A stretch of DNA of 64,000 nt from NCBI RefSeq assembly GCF_940677205.1, contig NZ_OW712331.1:62001-126000 (forward strand), given 5' to 3'. A program made the position numbers and the translations under genes. This document shows positions 9,742-18,491 of this stretch, piece after piece (the stretch's first letter is position 1; each line of letters opens with the position of its first letter). The DNA comes from [Clostridium] colinum. GTDB taxonomy: Bacteria; Bacillota; Clostridia; Lachnospirales; CAG-274. The notes beneath the pieces are model-generated. The model did not search any database and was not told where the DNA came from. It saw only the letters and a program-made list of their open reading frames with translations.

Positions 9742-10086
9742 TTAATAGTTAACATTAAATAAGTTATGCTTTGAAAAAAGGTGGTTCATAGCTTTGTTTA
9801 TATCATGATAAGAAGCTAAGCTAGAGGGGTTTCTGGCTATAACAACAAGGCTATATCCATTTTTTAGTTTATTTTCACTAAGGCGATAATTCTCTCTAAT
9901 AAGCCTAGTAACACGGCTTCTTATAACGCTATTTCCAACTTTTTTACTAACAGATATACCAAGATAATTTTCTAAAGAATTATTTTTTACAACATACATA
10001 ACTAGATATTTGTTAGCTATAGATTTTCCTTTATTGTATACAAATCTAAATTGATAGTTTTTTTTAAGAGATTTTGTAAAAAGCAA
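9742..10086 (-). CDS. rnpA: Ribonuclease P protein component
   Basis: The small basic protein subunit of RNase P, which matures tRNA 5' ends with the RnpB RNA. The RNR signature region appears as [21 protein letters not shown], following the conserved [10 protein letters not shown]. The first ATG (10093-10095) touches the AGGAG ribosome binding site with no spacer, which is a poor arrangement. The TTG at 10084-10086 is nine bases from AGGAG and yields a 114-residue protein whose N-terminus aligns better with SLKKNYxF family members. I therefore prefer the TTG. Follows rpmH directly. Confidence 0.93.
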   Translation of the reverse strand: MLFTKSLKKNYQFRFVYNKGKSIANKYLVMYVVKNNSLENYLGISVSKKVGNSVIRSRVTRLIRENYRLSENKLKNGYSLVVIARNPSSLASYHDINKAMNHLFSKHNLFNVNY

Positions 10087-10202
10087 CGTTTTCATCTCCT
10101 ATATTATATATTTTAAAAACATAAAGCCCACTAAATAGCGGGCTATTTAACCAAAAATAAAATATTGGTATAATATGTGAATTAAGTAGATACAGATTTA
10201 TA

Positions 10203-10337
10203 TTAAGCAGATAAAACCTTTCTACCTTTTCTACGTCTTCTAAGTAAAACTTTTCTGCCATTAGCAGTACTCATTCTTTTTCTGAAACCGTGTACTTTAC
10301 TTCTTTGTCTCTTTTTTGGTTGATATGTCATTTTCAT
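10203..10337 (-). CDS. rpmH: 50S ribosomal protein L34
   Basis: A 44-residue Arg/Lys-rich protein read on the minus strand. It starts [20 protein letters not shown] and continues [20 protein letters not shown] before VLSA and the stop. This is the almost invariant L34 sequence. It has an AGGAGGTGC ribosome binding site and heads the rpmH-rnpA-yidD-yidC-jag run that normally flanks the replication origin. Confidence 0.97.
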   Translation of the reverse strand: MKMTYQPKKRQRSKVHGFRKRMSTANGRKVLLRRRRKGRKVLSA

Positions 10338-10380
10338 ATAAAAGCACCTCCTTTGTTATCTAATATGCACAAGCACTAGC

Positions 10381-10431
10381 TTTATTATATTAAAAATACT
10401 TTATATCGTCAAGTATTTTTAATATAATAAA
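10381..10431. repeat. Perfect 21-bp A+T-rich inverted repeat in the rpmH / AI-2E divergent spacer
   Basis: 10381-10401 is the exact reverse complement of 10411-10431, with a 9-base spacer TATATCGTC. Each arm is only A/T apart from one G or C. It lies upstream of both divergent genes and is therefore not a normal terminator for either. It might be a leader element of rpmH or a protein-binding cruciform. No DnaA-box cluster (TTATCCACA) is visible in this spacer, although dnaA normally sits here. Confidence 0.85.
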
Positions 10432-10491
10432 TAAAAAATTTTAAAGCATAATATATGTTTTATACTTTTAGTCTATACTTTAAAATAACTA

Positions 10492-10518
10492 TTGACTTTT
10501 ATAAAAAAAAGGTATAAT
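10492..10518 (+). promoter_or_regulatory. Sigma-A-type promoter of the AI-2E/decarboxylase pair
   Basis: TTGACT (10492-10497) and TATAAT (10513-10518), spacer 15 bp. This lies 34 bp before the ATG of the permease gene, which has its own AGAGGTG ribosome binding site. Confidence 0.6.
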
Positions 10519-10551
10519 TTATAAATATTAGAGCAAAAAGAGGTGATTTTT

Positions 10552-11613
10552 ATGTTAAACTTTGACAATACCCAAAAACTTTTTAAATGGATAAAAATTT
10601 TTATAGGTATAGGTTTGTTATATTTAACGTTAACTTATATTGGAGGATTATTTTTACCGTTTATAATAGGGTATATTTTATGCCTTATTTTATATCCTTT
10701 ATTTAAAATACTTAATAACACCTATAAAATACCAAAACATATTAGTAGTATATTATGTATAGCTAGCTTAATATTTGTTGTTGCATTTTTAGGTGTGGGC
10801 ATAATTGGTCAAATAATAAAAGAAGCTAAAGAGTTTGCAAAAGATTTACCTTTTTATATAGAGTCTATAAAAAATACGTTTGAAAGTATTAATGAAAGAT
10901 TACAAAATATATTAAAAATTTTACCTAATAATTTGGAAAATATTTTAATAGGATTTTTTGAAAATACCTCTGTTATAATAAGTGAATTTTTAGGAAATGG
11001 AATAAAAAATACATCTATAAAAGTTATAAAAAAAGTGCCTAATGCTTTTATGATAATGATTATAAGTATTATTTCTTGCTATTTAATGCTTATAGATAAA
11101 GAGAAAATACAATCATTTATATTAAGGCAAATGCCAGAAAAATATAAGAGTAAATTTAAAATAGTAAAATCTGGTATAGGAAAAGCCGTTTTTGGATATA
11201 TAAAAGCACAGTCAATAATAATGTGTTTGATAGGAACAATATGCTTTATAGGACTTTTAATATTAAGAGCACCTTATGCTTTATTTATTGCAGTAATTAT
11301 AGGTATAATAGATGCTTTACCTGTTTTTGGTAGCGGATTTATACTTTGGCCATGGGCTTTATATAATGTTATTGTTTCAAATTATGGTATGTCTATAGGG
11401 CTTATTGTCATATATGTAGTAATACTTGTAACAAGACAGTTTGTAGAGCCTAAGATTTTGGGAAAACAAATAGGGCTTCACCCCTTAGCAACGTTAATAT
11501 CTATATATATAGGGCTTCAAATATTTGGTGTTTTTGGATTTATAATAGGTCCTATTATTATGGTTATAATAAAAGCTTTGCAAAATGAAAATATTTTGCC
11601 TAACTGGAGGTAA
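10552..11613 (+). CDS. AI-2E family transporter (TqsA/YdiK-like permease)
   Basis: A 353-residue polytopic membrane protein of the AI-2E transporter (UPF0118) family. It has two N-terminal membrane segments, a central amphipathic region with charged residues (about 90-150), then several segments. Recognisable motifs are GYIKAQSIIMCLIGTICF, a DALPVFGSGFI region and the C-terminal VEPKILGKQIGLHPLATLISIYIGL. Members export quorum-sensing AI-2 or small ions; in sporulating Firmicutes the YtvI branch is sporulation-linked. Substrate not determinable. Start at the ATG (10552), six bases after AGGTG, rather than the GTG within the RBS. The decarboxylase gene follows after 2 bp. Confidence 0.85.
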   Translation: MLNFDNTQKLFKWIKIFIGIGLLYLTLTYIGGLFLPFIIGYILCLILYPLFKILNNTYKIPKHISSILCIASLIFVVAFLGVGIIGQIIKEAKEFAKDLPFYIESIKNTFESINERLQNILKILPNNLENILIGFFENTSVIISEFLGNGIKNTSIKVIKKVPNAFMIMIISIISCYLMLIDKEKIQSFILRQMPEKYKSKFKIVKSGIGKAVFGYIKAQSIIMCLIGTICFIGLLILRAPYALFIAVIIGIIDALPVFGSGFILWPWALYNVIVSNYGMSIGLIVIYVVILVTRQFVEPKILGKQIGLHPLATLISIYIGLQIFGVFGFIIGPIIMVIIKALQNENILPNWR

Positions 11614-11615
11614 AT

Positions 11616-13034
11616 ATGGATAGACCTATATATGATATGTTAAAATATTTAGATAATAAAAATATTTATCCTTTTCATATGCCTGGACATAAAAGAAATA
11701 AAAAATTTTTAAATGATTTTTATGATTTTATAAACCTAGACTTTACAGAAATAGATGAAACAGATAATATGCATAAGCCAGAAGGAATAATAAAAAAATC
11801 TAAGCAACTAATATCAAGTACTTTTGGTTCAGATGAAAGTTATTTTCTTGTTAATGGAAGTAGCGGGGGAATAATAGCGTCTATAATGGCTTGTGTAAAA
11901 CCTAATGAACAAATATTAGTGGCAAGGAATTGTCATATAAGTGTATATAATGGGGTAGTTTTAAGCGGAGCATCACCTATATATATAAACCCTACTATAA
12001 AATATAACTTACCTTGTGGAATAGATTTAGAAAATGTAAAAAGTGCAATAGAAAAATATCCCAATATTAAGGCTTTTGTTTTAACTAGCCCAACTTATGA
12101 AGGATTTGTATCTGACATAGAAAGTATTGCTAATATTTTGCACAAAAAGGGTATAGTTCTCATAGTAGATGAAGCACACGGAGCACATTTTAATTTTTCT
12201 AACAATTTTCCAAATACTGCTATTAAATGTGGAGCAGATATAGTTATACAAAGTTTCCATAAAACATTGCCAAGTTTTACACAATGTGGAGTGTTACATT
12301 TAAATAGCAATATTGTAGATAAAAATAGATTAGAAAAATGTCTTTCTATAACACAAACAACTAGCCCGTCATATATGTTTATGTTAAGTATAGAATACGC
12401 TACAAATTTTTGTAAAAATAATATCAAAGATTTTAATGATTATACTTTATTTTTAAAAAATTTAAGAAAAGACTTAAAATCTCTAAAAAATATTAAACTT
12501 ATTGATGATGATATTTTAAAAAATAGTAATATTGTAGATTTTGATATTAGTAGATTTACTTTTTTAATAAATAGTAATATAAATGGACATTATATAAATT
12601 CTATTTTAAAACAAAATAATATACAGTTAGAAATGTATGGAAAAAATCATATAATTGCTATATCTACCATATGTGATGATTTTGATAAATTAACATATTT
12701 TAAAGAAATATTATTTAAAATTGACAATGATATTGTTTATAATAATATAAATTATATAAATATAAAAGATAACACTATTATTAAACCTTTTATTATACCT
12801 AGAGAGGCTTTTTATAGTGAAAAATATTTATTAGATATAGATTTATGTTTAAATAAAATTTGCGGTGATTTTGTAACACCATATCCACCAGGTATACCAA
12901 TTTTAGCTCCAGGTGAAATAGTTACAAAAGATATTATATTAAAAATTAAAAGTTATATAAAAAATAATATAAACGTTATAGGGCTTAATAAAAATAACCA
13001 AATATCTATATTACAAAAAAATATTGATTTTTAG
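11616..13034 (+). CDS. Orn/Lys/Arg decarboxylase family PLP enzyme
   Basis: A 472-residue fold-type I PLP enzyme of the short Orn/Lys/Arg decarboxylase group (YaaO/SpeA type). The N-terminal FHMPGHKRN motif, the NGSSGGIIASIMA cofactor-binding stretch, DEAHGAH and the Schiff-base lysine in SFHKTLPS are all present. The C-terminal substrate block is PREAFYSE followed by the CGDFVTPYPPGIPILAPGE motif. The reaction is decarboxylation of a basic amino acid, for example arginine to agmatine or lysine to cadaverine; which one cannot be read. Ends in a bidirectional hairpin. Cotranscribed with the permease upstream. Confidence 0.9.
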   Translation: MDRPIYDMLKYLDNKNIYPFHMPGHKRNKKFLNDFYDFINLDFTEIDETDNMHKPEGIIKKSKQLISSTFGSDESYFLVNGSSGGIIASIMACVKPNEQILVARNCHISVYNGVVLSGASPIYINPTIKYNLPCGIDLENVKSAIEKYPNIKAFVLTSPTYEGFVSDIESIANILHKKGIVLIVDEAHGAHFNFSNNFPNTAIKCGADIVIQSFHKTLPSFTQCGVLHLNSNIVDKNRLEKCLSITQTTSPSYMFMLSIEYATNFCKNNIKDFNDYTLFLKNLRKDLKSLKNIKLIDDDILKNSNIVDFDISRFTFLINSNINGHYINSILKQNNIQLEMYGKNHIIAISTICDDFDKLTYFKEILFKIDNDIVYNNINYINIKDNTIIKPFIIPREAFYSEKYLLDIDLCLNKICGDFVTPYPPGIPILAPGEIVTKDIILKIKSYIKNNINVIGLNKNNQISILQKNIDF

Positions 13035-13063
13035 AGAATTAATCTTTAAAAATCAATATTTTT
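13015..13063. terminator. Bidirectional terminator between the decarboxylase and VOC genes
   Basis: A long A/T-rich stem (AAAATATTGATTTTTA pairing with TAAAAATCAATATTTT) overlaps the stop codon of the plus-strand gene. Runs of T follow on both strands, serving the convergent genes. Confidence 0.8.
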
Positions 13064-13073
13064 AATTTTATAT

Positions 13074-13445
13074 TTATCTTTTACTAGGTATTATTTCTAC
13101 CCAATATCCATCTGGGTCATTTATAAAATATATCCCCATATCGTTGTTTATGTAACAAACACAATCCATTTCTTTATGTTTTTGTAAAGCTTTTTCATAA
13201 TCATCTGTGTATAAAGCTAAATGAAATTCATTATCACCTAGATTATAAGGTTCTTTTCTGTCTCTAAGCCACGTTAATTCTAAAAAGTGATTTGTTTCAT
13301 TATCTCCTAAAAATACAATTATAAAACTACCGTCTTTTGCTTCGATTCTTTTTGTCTCTTTTAAATTTAAGGCCTCGTTATAAAATTTTATGCTTTTTTC
13401 TAAGTCTAAAACATTAATATTATTGTGATAAAATTTAAAATTCAT
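13074..13445 (-). CDS. VOC family protein (glyoxalase I / lactoylglutathione lyase-like)
   Basis: A 123-residue vicinal-oxygen-chelate protein made of two beta-alpha-beta3 modules. Potential metal ligands are His in FKFYHNNINVLDLEKS, Glu in NHFLELTWLRD, His in DNEFHLALYTDDYEKA and the final Glu in DPDGYWVEIIPS, the arrangement of glyoxalase I. The function is probably detoxification of methylglyoxal or a related reaction, but the substrate is uncertain. It follows the riboflavin transporter gene by 11 bp and may share its riboswitch-controlled transcript. Confidence 0.85.
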   Translation of the reverse strand: MNFKFYHNNINVLDLEKSIKFYNEALNLKETKRIEAKDGSFIIVFLGDNETNHFLELTWLRDRKEPYNLGDNEFHLALYTDDYEKALQKHKEMDCVCYINNDMGIYFINDPDGYWVEIIPSKR

Positions 13446-13456
13446 TTTATCGCCCC

Positions 13457-13972
13457 CTAAATATTTGATTTTTTTATAGCTTTTAATAATGGTTTATATA
13501 TAATACATATTATAAATCCATTTATAGCTCCTTTTATTATATTAAATGGAGTTACTAATGTAAATAGTAATTTTATTGTTTCTGCTAATGGTATTTTAAG
13601 ATATATAGGTGTTATAATAATATTAAATATAAACATACCTATAGTCATACATAACGTAGCTAATACAATTCCTTTTATTATTGAGTTGTTTTTATTATAT
13701 AAATAGGCTATAGGTGTTATGTATAAAGTTGTTGCTATAAAGTTCATAAAAAATCCTATAATACCAGAATCGCTAATGGTTATCATTTCTAATAGAGATA
13801 CAGCAAAACTTATTATAATACCATATTTAGCACCAAGATAAATAGAACCTATAGCTATAACAACGTCTTTTATCTCGTAAGATAAAAATGATATCGGTAT
13901 TTTAAAAACTAATACAGTTAAATATGCAAGACAACTTATGAGTGCAGTAATTGTAATTTTTTTTATAGACAT
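13457..13972 (-). CDS. ribU: ECF transporter S component, riboflavin type (RibU)
   Basis: A 171-residue membrane protein with about six hydrophobic segments, the size and shape of an ECF S-component. Features are the N-terminal ITALISCLAYLTV, the surface motif IGSIYLGAKYGIIISF and the TPFNIIKGAINGFI segment near the C-terminus. Substrate assignment to riboflavin rests on the FMN riboswitch directly upstream (14098-14209) with a terminator just before this gene. The energising EcfA/A'/T proteins are not in the window and are presumably shared. Confidence 0.9.
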   Translation of the reverse strand: MSIKKITITALISCLAYLTVLVFKIPISFLSYEIKDVVIAIGSIYLGAKYGIIISFAVSLLEMITISDSGIIGFFMNFIATTLYITPIAYLYNKNNSIIKGIVLATLCMTIGMFIFNIIITPIYLKIPLAETIKLLFTLVTPFNIIKGAINGFIICIIYKPLLKAIKKSNI

Positions 13973-14011
13973 AATTCCTCCTAAATAATAAATATTTTAA
14001 TTATAATAAAA

Positions 14012-14038
14012 AGCCTAAAGGTCAATATCCTTTAGGCT
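14012..14038 (-). terminator. Intrinsic terminator of the FMN riboswitch
   Basis: AGCCTAAAGG / CCTTTAGGCT, a perfect 10-bp stem with a 7-base loop, is followed on the minus strand by TTTTTATTAT. It lies between the aptamer and ribU. A competing hairpin (TATATAGG / CCTATATA, about 14065-14090) lies between aptamer and terminator. Confidence 0.85.
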
Positions 14039-14097
14039 AAATATTTATATATAAATAATACTATATAGGCATAAAAATCCTATATATTTATATAAAA

Positions 14098-14209
14098 TAT
14101 CCTTTCTCATCCAGACTATAACTGTCGGTTTTGGAATTTCACCAAATCCTGCTAAAAAGCTCGTGGACTATAACCACCGATAGGGACTTTCACCCTTCCC
14201 CAAGGATAA
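14098..14209 (-). promoter_or_regulatory. FMN riboswitch (RFN element)
   Basis: Minus-strand sequence contains the conserved RFN blocks in order: ATCCTTGGGGAAGGGTGAAA with the following GTCCC, a CGGTGGTTATAGTCCACGA region, GGATTTGGTGAAATTCC, CCGACAGTTATAGTCTGGAT and the closing GAGAAAGGAT. FMN binding is expected to favour the downstream terminator and shut off riboflavin uptake. Confidence 0.95.
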
Positions 14210-14283
14210 AACTATTAAATTTTATAATTAATTTTATTCGTAATATGTTTATTATATACTATAATATTAAATATTACAATAGT

Positions 14284-15735
14284 TTATATATTAATAACAG
14301 TAACTTTAGGTCTAGACATTGCTTCGATAGAATATCTAACACCTTGAACACCTATACCTGATGCTTTTACACCTAAAAATGGGAAACTATCTGGTCCTCT
14401 TTCTGTTTTATTATTTATTTGGACACTACCAACTTCTAGTTTATCTGCTATGCTAAAGGCTTTATTTATATCTTTTGTAAATATTGAACTTTGTAGACCA
14501 TATTCAGATTTGTTTGCTATTTCTATTGCTTCTTCATATGATTTTACTTTTATAATAGGTAAAACAGGGCCAAAAGGTTCTTCCCACGCTACATCCATAT
14601 CTAATGTAATATCTTTTATAATTGTTGGGTAAATAAGGTTGCCTTCTCTTTTATCTCCACAAAGTATAGTAGCACCTTTTTGTTTTGCATCGTCTATAAG
14701 ACCCATAACAAAATCGGCAGATTTTTCGTTTATTAAAGGAACTACGTCAAAATCTCCATTAAGCGGATTACCTACTGTTATGTCTTTAACTCTTTCTAAA
14801 AGTTTATCTATAAGTGTGTCATAAACTTGTTCCATAACAAGAACTCTTTTTATAGCCGTACATCTTTGTCCAGAATAAGAAAATGCTCCAGACATTATTT
14901 GACTTGCGCTATGGTCTAAATCGGCATCTTCTAAAACTATTCCGGCATCTTTGCCACCTAGCTCTAATATAACAGGTATCATACCACATTTGCTAGTTAT
15001 TCTTTTACCTATATCTGTACTACCCGTAAAGTTTATAAAATCTATATTTTTGTGAGAAACAATATAATCTCCTATTTCACTACCTTTACCAGTAACTGTT
15101 TGTATAACACCTTTAGGTACACCAGCTTCTTCAAAAATTCTTACAAGGTGTAACCCGCATATGCTACCTTGAGTAGAAGGTTTTAAAACAACAGAATTAC
15201 CAATAGCTATGGCTGGAGCTATTTTAGAGGCAGAAAGGTTTATAGGATAGTTAAATGGAGATATAGCTAAAACTACACCTAAAGGTTCTCTTTTTATTAT
15301 ACCAGTTTTTTTAGGACTACCACCATAAAATCCATCGCCAGTTAAACACTCGCTTGTTAATGTTCTAATAGTATCGGCAGTATATCTTATAAAGTCGGCT
15401 GTTCTAAATACTTCAGATTTACAGCTTTTTTTATCTTTTCCTATTTCGTGTATCATACTTTCTACAAATATACCTACATTTTTTTCTAATATATTAGCAA
15501 CTTTATATAAAATATTAGCTCTTTCATCTAAAGAAGTTTCTCTCCATTTTTTTTGAGCCGTTTTTGCATTTTCTAAAACAAAGTCTACTTCTTTTTGGCT
15601 CATAGAAGGAACAAACCCAACAGTAGAGTTATCTAGTACAGATTTTATTTCTATATATTCGTTTGTTTCGCTATGTATCCAACTACCGTTTACAAGATTT
15701 TTATATTTATTATTTTCTTTTATTGTTTCAAACAT
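14284..15735 (-). CDS. gapN: NADP-dependent non-phosphorylating glyceraldehyde-3-phosphate dehydrogenase
   Basis: A 483-residue aldehyde dehydrogenase superfamily enzyme. Catalytic residues are visible: Asn in SPFNYPINL, Glu in LELGGKDAGIV, nucleophile Cys in SGQRCTAIKRV and Glu in WEEPFGPVLPI. The C-terminal RGPDSFPFLGVKASGIGVQG and overall length match GapN, which oxidises glyceraldehyde-3-phosphate directly to 3-phosphoglycerate and makes NADPH, bypassing GAPDH and PGK. Clostridia often depend on GapN for NADPH. Start at the ATG behind TAAGGAGGT. Another ALDH specificity is possible but less likely. Confidence 0.85.
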   Translation of the reverse strand: MFETIKENNKYKNLVNGSWIHSETNEYIEIKSVLDNSTVGFVPSMSQKEVDFVLENAKTAQKKWRETSLDERANILYKVANILEKNVGIFVESMIHEIGKDKKSCKSEVFRTADFIRYTADTIRTLTSECLTGDGFYGGSPKKTGIIKREPLGVVLAISPFNYPINLSASKIAPAIAIGNSVVLKPSTQGSICGLHLVRIFEEAGVPKGVIQTVTGKGSEIGDYIVSHKNIDFINFTGSTDIGKRITSKCGMIPVILELGGKDAGIVLEDADLDHSASQIMSGAFSYSGQRCTAIKRVLVMEQVYDTLIDKLLERVKDITVGNPLNGDFDVVPLINEKSADFVMGLIDDAKQKGATILCGDKREGNLIYPTIIKDITLDMDVAWEEPFGPVLPIIKVKSYEEAIEIANKSEYGLQSSIFTKDINKAFSIADKLEVGSVQINNKTERGPDSFPFLGVKASGIGVQGVRYSIEAMSRPKVTVINI

Positions 15736-15798
15736 ATTAATACCTCCTTAATCAATTCCTATCTTTTTACTACATTTTAACATAGCATATTATTTTTT

Positions 15799-16620
15799 TC
15801 AAGATATTTGTATCATAAATTTTGTTACATATTCATCTGCAGTTTTTGATGTAGCATCATCTAATATAAATTCTTCATAGCTATATCCTGTTATGTTAAT
15901 ATTGTTATCTTTTAAATATTGTTTTGCTTTATCATATATTTTATAAAAGTTTTGCCAATGACCTTTATAATAAAAAACTAGATAGTTACCTTTTGGTTTT
16001 ATAAAATAGTCTATTTTGTATGAAAGTTTTTCTACTTTTGTATAAAAATAAGAATAGTTTAAATAATTGTTATTTATTATATCTTTAGCTTGTATCATAG
16101 CCCCTAAGCCAAATCCTTCATATAAATTATTTTTATATATTTTAGATGTGTGTTCATATAAATTTTTAGTAGTAGTTATTTCATCAACATTTCTTGTGTA
16201 ATTTGATAAAATTAAGTATTCTTCATCCATATATTTTATTTCCATATCACATATTTTTATACTTTTATAACTATCTAAAATATTAAGCCTATTGTTTATA
16301 ATATTATTTATTTTTTTTAGCTTTAACATTTGGTTTTCTATATTATATTTTTGTTCAAGTAAAATATTTTTTAGCTCACATATTTCTCTTTTTTCTAAAT
16401 AATATTTTATAGTTTTTAAAGGCATACCTAGTTGTTTTAATATTAATATAACTTCAAAAAGACCACCTTGATGTAACGTGTAATATCTATATCCATTTTC
16501 TTTTACAAGAGCAGGCTTAAAAAGACCTATTTCATCATAATATATTAGAGTTTTTTTATTTACATTATACATTTTTGCAAATTGGCTAATAGTAAAATAT
16601 TTTTCAAAAAATTCTTCCAT
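15799..16620 (-). CDS. MerR family multidrug-type regulator with C-terminal effector domain
   Basis: A 273-residue regulator. The MerR winged helix-turn-helix is at the N-terminus (FTISQFAKMYNVNKKTLIYYDEIGLFKP...ENGYRYY), followed by a long dimerisation helix (about 75-125). The C-terminal portion has aromatic-rich strands resembling the GyrI/BmrR ligand-binding domain. The frame opens upstream at a GTG inside GGGGTG; the ATG at 16618-16620 is the better start. It is divergent from a MATE pump whose promoter carries a MerR-type operator, so it very probably activates that pump in response to a drug-like ligand. Confidence 0.9.
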   Translation of the reverse strand: MEEFFEKYFTISQFAKMYNVNKKTLIYYDEIGLFKPALVKENGYRYYTLHQGGLFEVILILKQLGMPLKTIKYYLEKREICELKNILLEQKYNIENQMLKLKKINNIINNRLNILDSYKSIKICDMEIKYMDEEYLILSNYTRNVDEITTTKNLYEHTSKIYKNNLYEGFGLGAMIQAKDIINNNYLNYSYFYTKVEKLSYKIDYFIKPKGNYLVFYYKGHWQNFYKIYDKAKQYLKDNNINITGYSYEEFILDDATSKTADEYVTKFMIQIS

Positions 16621-16635
16621 AAAATAATTCACCCC

Positions 16636-16666
16636 TTGACTATCCAGTTACTGTATAGTTTATCAT
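16636..16666 (+). promoter_or_regulatory. MerR-type promoter/operator of the MATE gene
   Basis: TTGACT (16636-16641) and TATCAT (16661-16666) are separated by 19 bp, the stretched spacer typical of MerR-activated promoters. A near-perfect 21-bp palindrome ACTATCCAGTTACTGTATAGT (16639-16659) lies across the spacer. One mismatched pair interrupts the arms. Confidence 0.85.
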
Positions 16667-16704
16667 ATATTTTAAGTTTTAGCAATTTGGTTAAGGAGGT
16701 TTTT

Positions 16705-18018
16705 ATGGAAAGAAAATTTAGGTTATCACAAATATTAAAATTAACTATACCTACAATATTAATGATGTCATTTATGTCTTTATATACAATAGTAGATGGA
16801 GCTTTTGTATCTAAATTTGTAGGGACTAATGCTTTATCTGCTGTTAATATAGCTTATCCATATGTTAATTTTGTTTTAGGCATATCTGTTATGTTAGGTT
16901 CTGGTGGCTGTGCTTTAGTTATGAAAAAGCTAGGGGAAGGAAAAAGCGAAGAAGCCAAAAAAGACTTTTCTTTAATATTATATTTTGCATTTGTTTTTAG
17001 TATTATTTTAATGACACTTAGCATTATATTTATAGAGCCAATACTTAAACTTTTAGGAACTAATAGCATCTTATATAAAGATACAAAAAGCTATTTATTT
17101 TATATGATAATATTTGTAATACCTACTATATTAAAATTTATTGTAGAACAGTTTTTAGTAGCTATTAATAAATCTAAAATTGCTTTATTTTTATCTGTAA
17201 CAGGTGGTATTTTAAATATTGTTTTAGATTATATATTTATAGTATTATTAAACTTTGGAATAAAAGGAGCAGCTATAGCAACTGGCATAGGATATACTAT
17301 ACCAGCTATTATAGGGTTATTATTTTTTATAAAAAAATCTAATTTATTACATTTTAAATTGCCAAGTAAAAATCCAATGATTATATTAAAATCTTGTTAT
17401 AATGGGTCTTCTGAGATGGTATCTCAAGTATCTAGTGGTATTATTACATTTTTATTTAATATAGTAATGCTTAAATATATTGGAGAAGATGGCGTTGCTT
17501 CTATAACTATTATTTTATATATTCAATTTTTAGTTACTTCTATATTTTTAGGGTATTCAATAGGAATTTCACCAAAAATAAGTTTTTATTATGGAAACCA
17601 AGATACAGATGCTTTAAAAAGTCTTATATCAATTAGCTTAAAATTTATTTGGTCTATATCTATAATTATATATATAATTATACTTTTATTATCTTCTAAA
17701 TTAGTTATGCTATTTACAGAACAAAATACAAATGTATTTGATATATCTATTAATGGGCTAAAAATATATTCTTTTAGTTTTTTAATAGTTGGTACTACTA
17801 TATTCACTTCTTCAATGTTTACAGCTTTTTCAAACGGAAGAGTGTCTGCTACAATATCATTTTTAACAACATTAGTTTTTGAAAGTATTGGAATTTTATT
17901 ATTTCCCATGTTTTTAGGTGTTACAGGAATTTGGCTTGCAGTTCCTATTGCTCAACTATTAGGAGCTTTAGTATGTTTATATTATTATAAAAAATATAAA
18001 CCTATATATAATTATTAA
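16705..18018 (+). CDS. MATE family efflux transporter
   Basis: A 437-residue membrane protein with about twelve hydrophobic segments in two related halves, as in MATE/NorM-type proteins. Typical motifs are TIPTILMMSFMSLYTIVDGAFVSKFVGTNALSAVN at the N-terminus (segments 1-2) and YIGEDGVASITIILYI at the start of the second half. It is predicted to export cationic drugs or toxins with Na+ or H+ antiport. The open frame runs upstream to 16582, but the ATG at 16705 has a perfect AAGGAGG site five bases ahead. Controlled by the divergent MerR-type regulator; ends at a strong terminator. Confidence 0.92.
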   Translation: MERKFRLSQILKLTIPTILMMSFMSLYTIVDGAFVSKFVGTNALSAVNIAYPYVNFVLGISVMLGSGGCALVMKKLGEGKSEEAKKDFSLILYFAFVFSIILMTLSIIFIEPILKLLGTNSILYKDTKSYLFYMIIFVIPTILKFIVEQFLVAINKSKIALFLSVTGGILNIVLDYIFIVLLNFGIKGAAIATGIGYTIPAIIGLLFFIKKSNLLHFKLPSKNPMIILKSCYNGSSEMVSQVSSGIITFLFNIVMLKYIGEDGVASITIILYIQFLVTSIFLGYSIGISPKISFYYGNQDTDALKSLISISLKFIWSISIIIYIIILLLSSKLVMLFTEQNTNVFDISINGLKIYSFSFLIVGTTIFTSSMFTAFSNGRVSATISFLTTLVFESIGILLFPMFLGVTGIWLAVPIAQLLGALVCLYYYKKYKPIYNY

Positions 18019-18068
18019 TTTAATAAAAATATTATAAAATTTAAATTATAAATATTAGTTTTTATAAC

Positions 18069-18119
18069 ACTTGATTTAGCTTATTTATATTTTTATTATA
18101 GGTTAAATCAAGTTTTTTA
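18069..18119 (+). terminator. Terminator of the MATE gene
   Basis: ACTTGATTTA (18069-18078) pairs with TAAATCAAGT (18104-18113) and is followed by a T run. Confidence 0.85.
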
Positions 18120-18234
18120 TATTTAAAATTTAGCTTGTTTTAAGCTTGCTGTATAGTAACATTTTTTGTAATATATGAATAATATAAAATTAGGTTGAGA
18201 TATAACCTATTATCAATAAAAAGGAGGGCTAAAT

Positions 18235-18462
18235 GTGAACTGTGGTGAAAATAATCAAAATAAAGAATGTATACCTTATGAAGAGTATATAAAAGTTGTG
18301 GAATTAGCAAGAGCTTATGTTCCTTTTCAAAAGTTATGTAGCATATATGATGCTAACGAATCTATGATTAAAGGAACTATATTTCCAGAACTAGCAAGAG
18401 GTTATTGTGAAAAAGATAAAAATCTTATGAGAGAAGATAAACCTTGTTTTGAAAATATGTAA
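18235..18462 (+). CDS. cotJA: Spore coat protein CotJA-like
   Basis: A 75-residue protein beginning at a GTG six bases behind AAGGAGGG. It has the CotJA/coat-associated pattern: Y-x2-Y-x2-VVELARAYVPFQKLCSIYDA, then an EL-ARGY block and a polar Cys-containing tail. CotJA is a small inner-coat component made in the mother cell and needed for assembly of CotJC. First gene of cotJABC; CotJB starts 29 bp later. In Bacillus the operon is sigma-E dependent. I could not identify a convincing sigma-E promoter here. Confidence 0.85.
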   Translation: MNCGENNQNKECIPYEEYIKVVELARAYVPFQKLCSIYDANESMIKGTIFPELARGYCEKDKNLMREDKPCFENM

Positions 18463-18491
18463 AAAGATTATTTATTTTGGAGGCATAAAAT

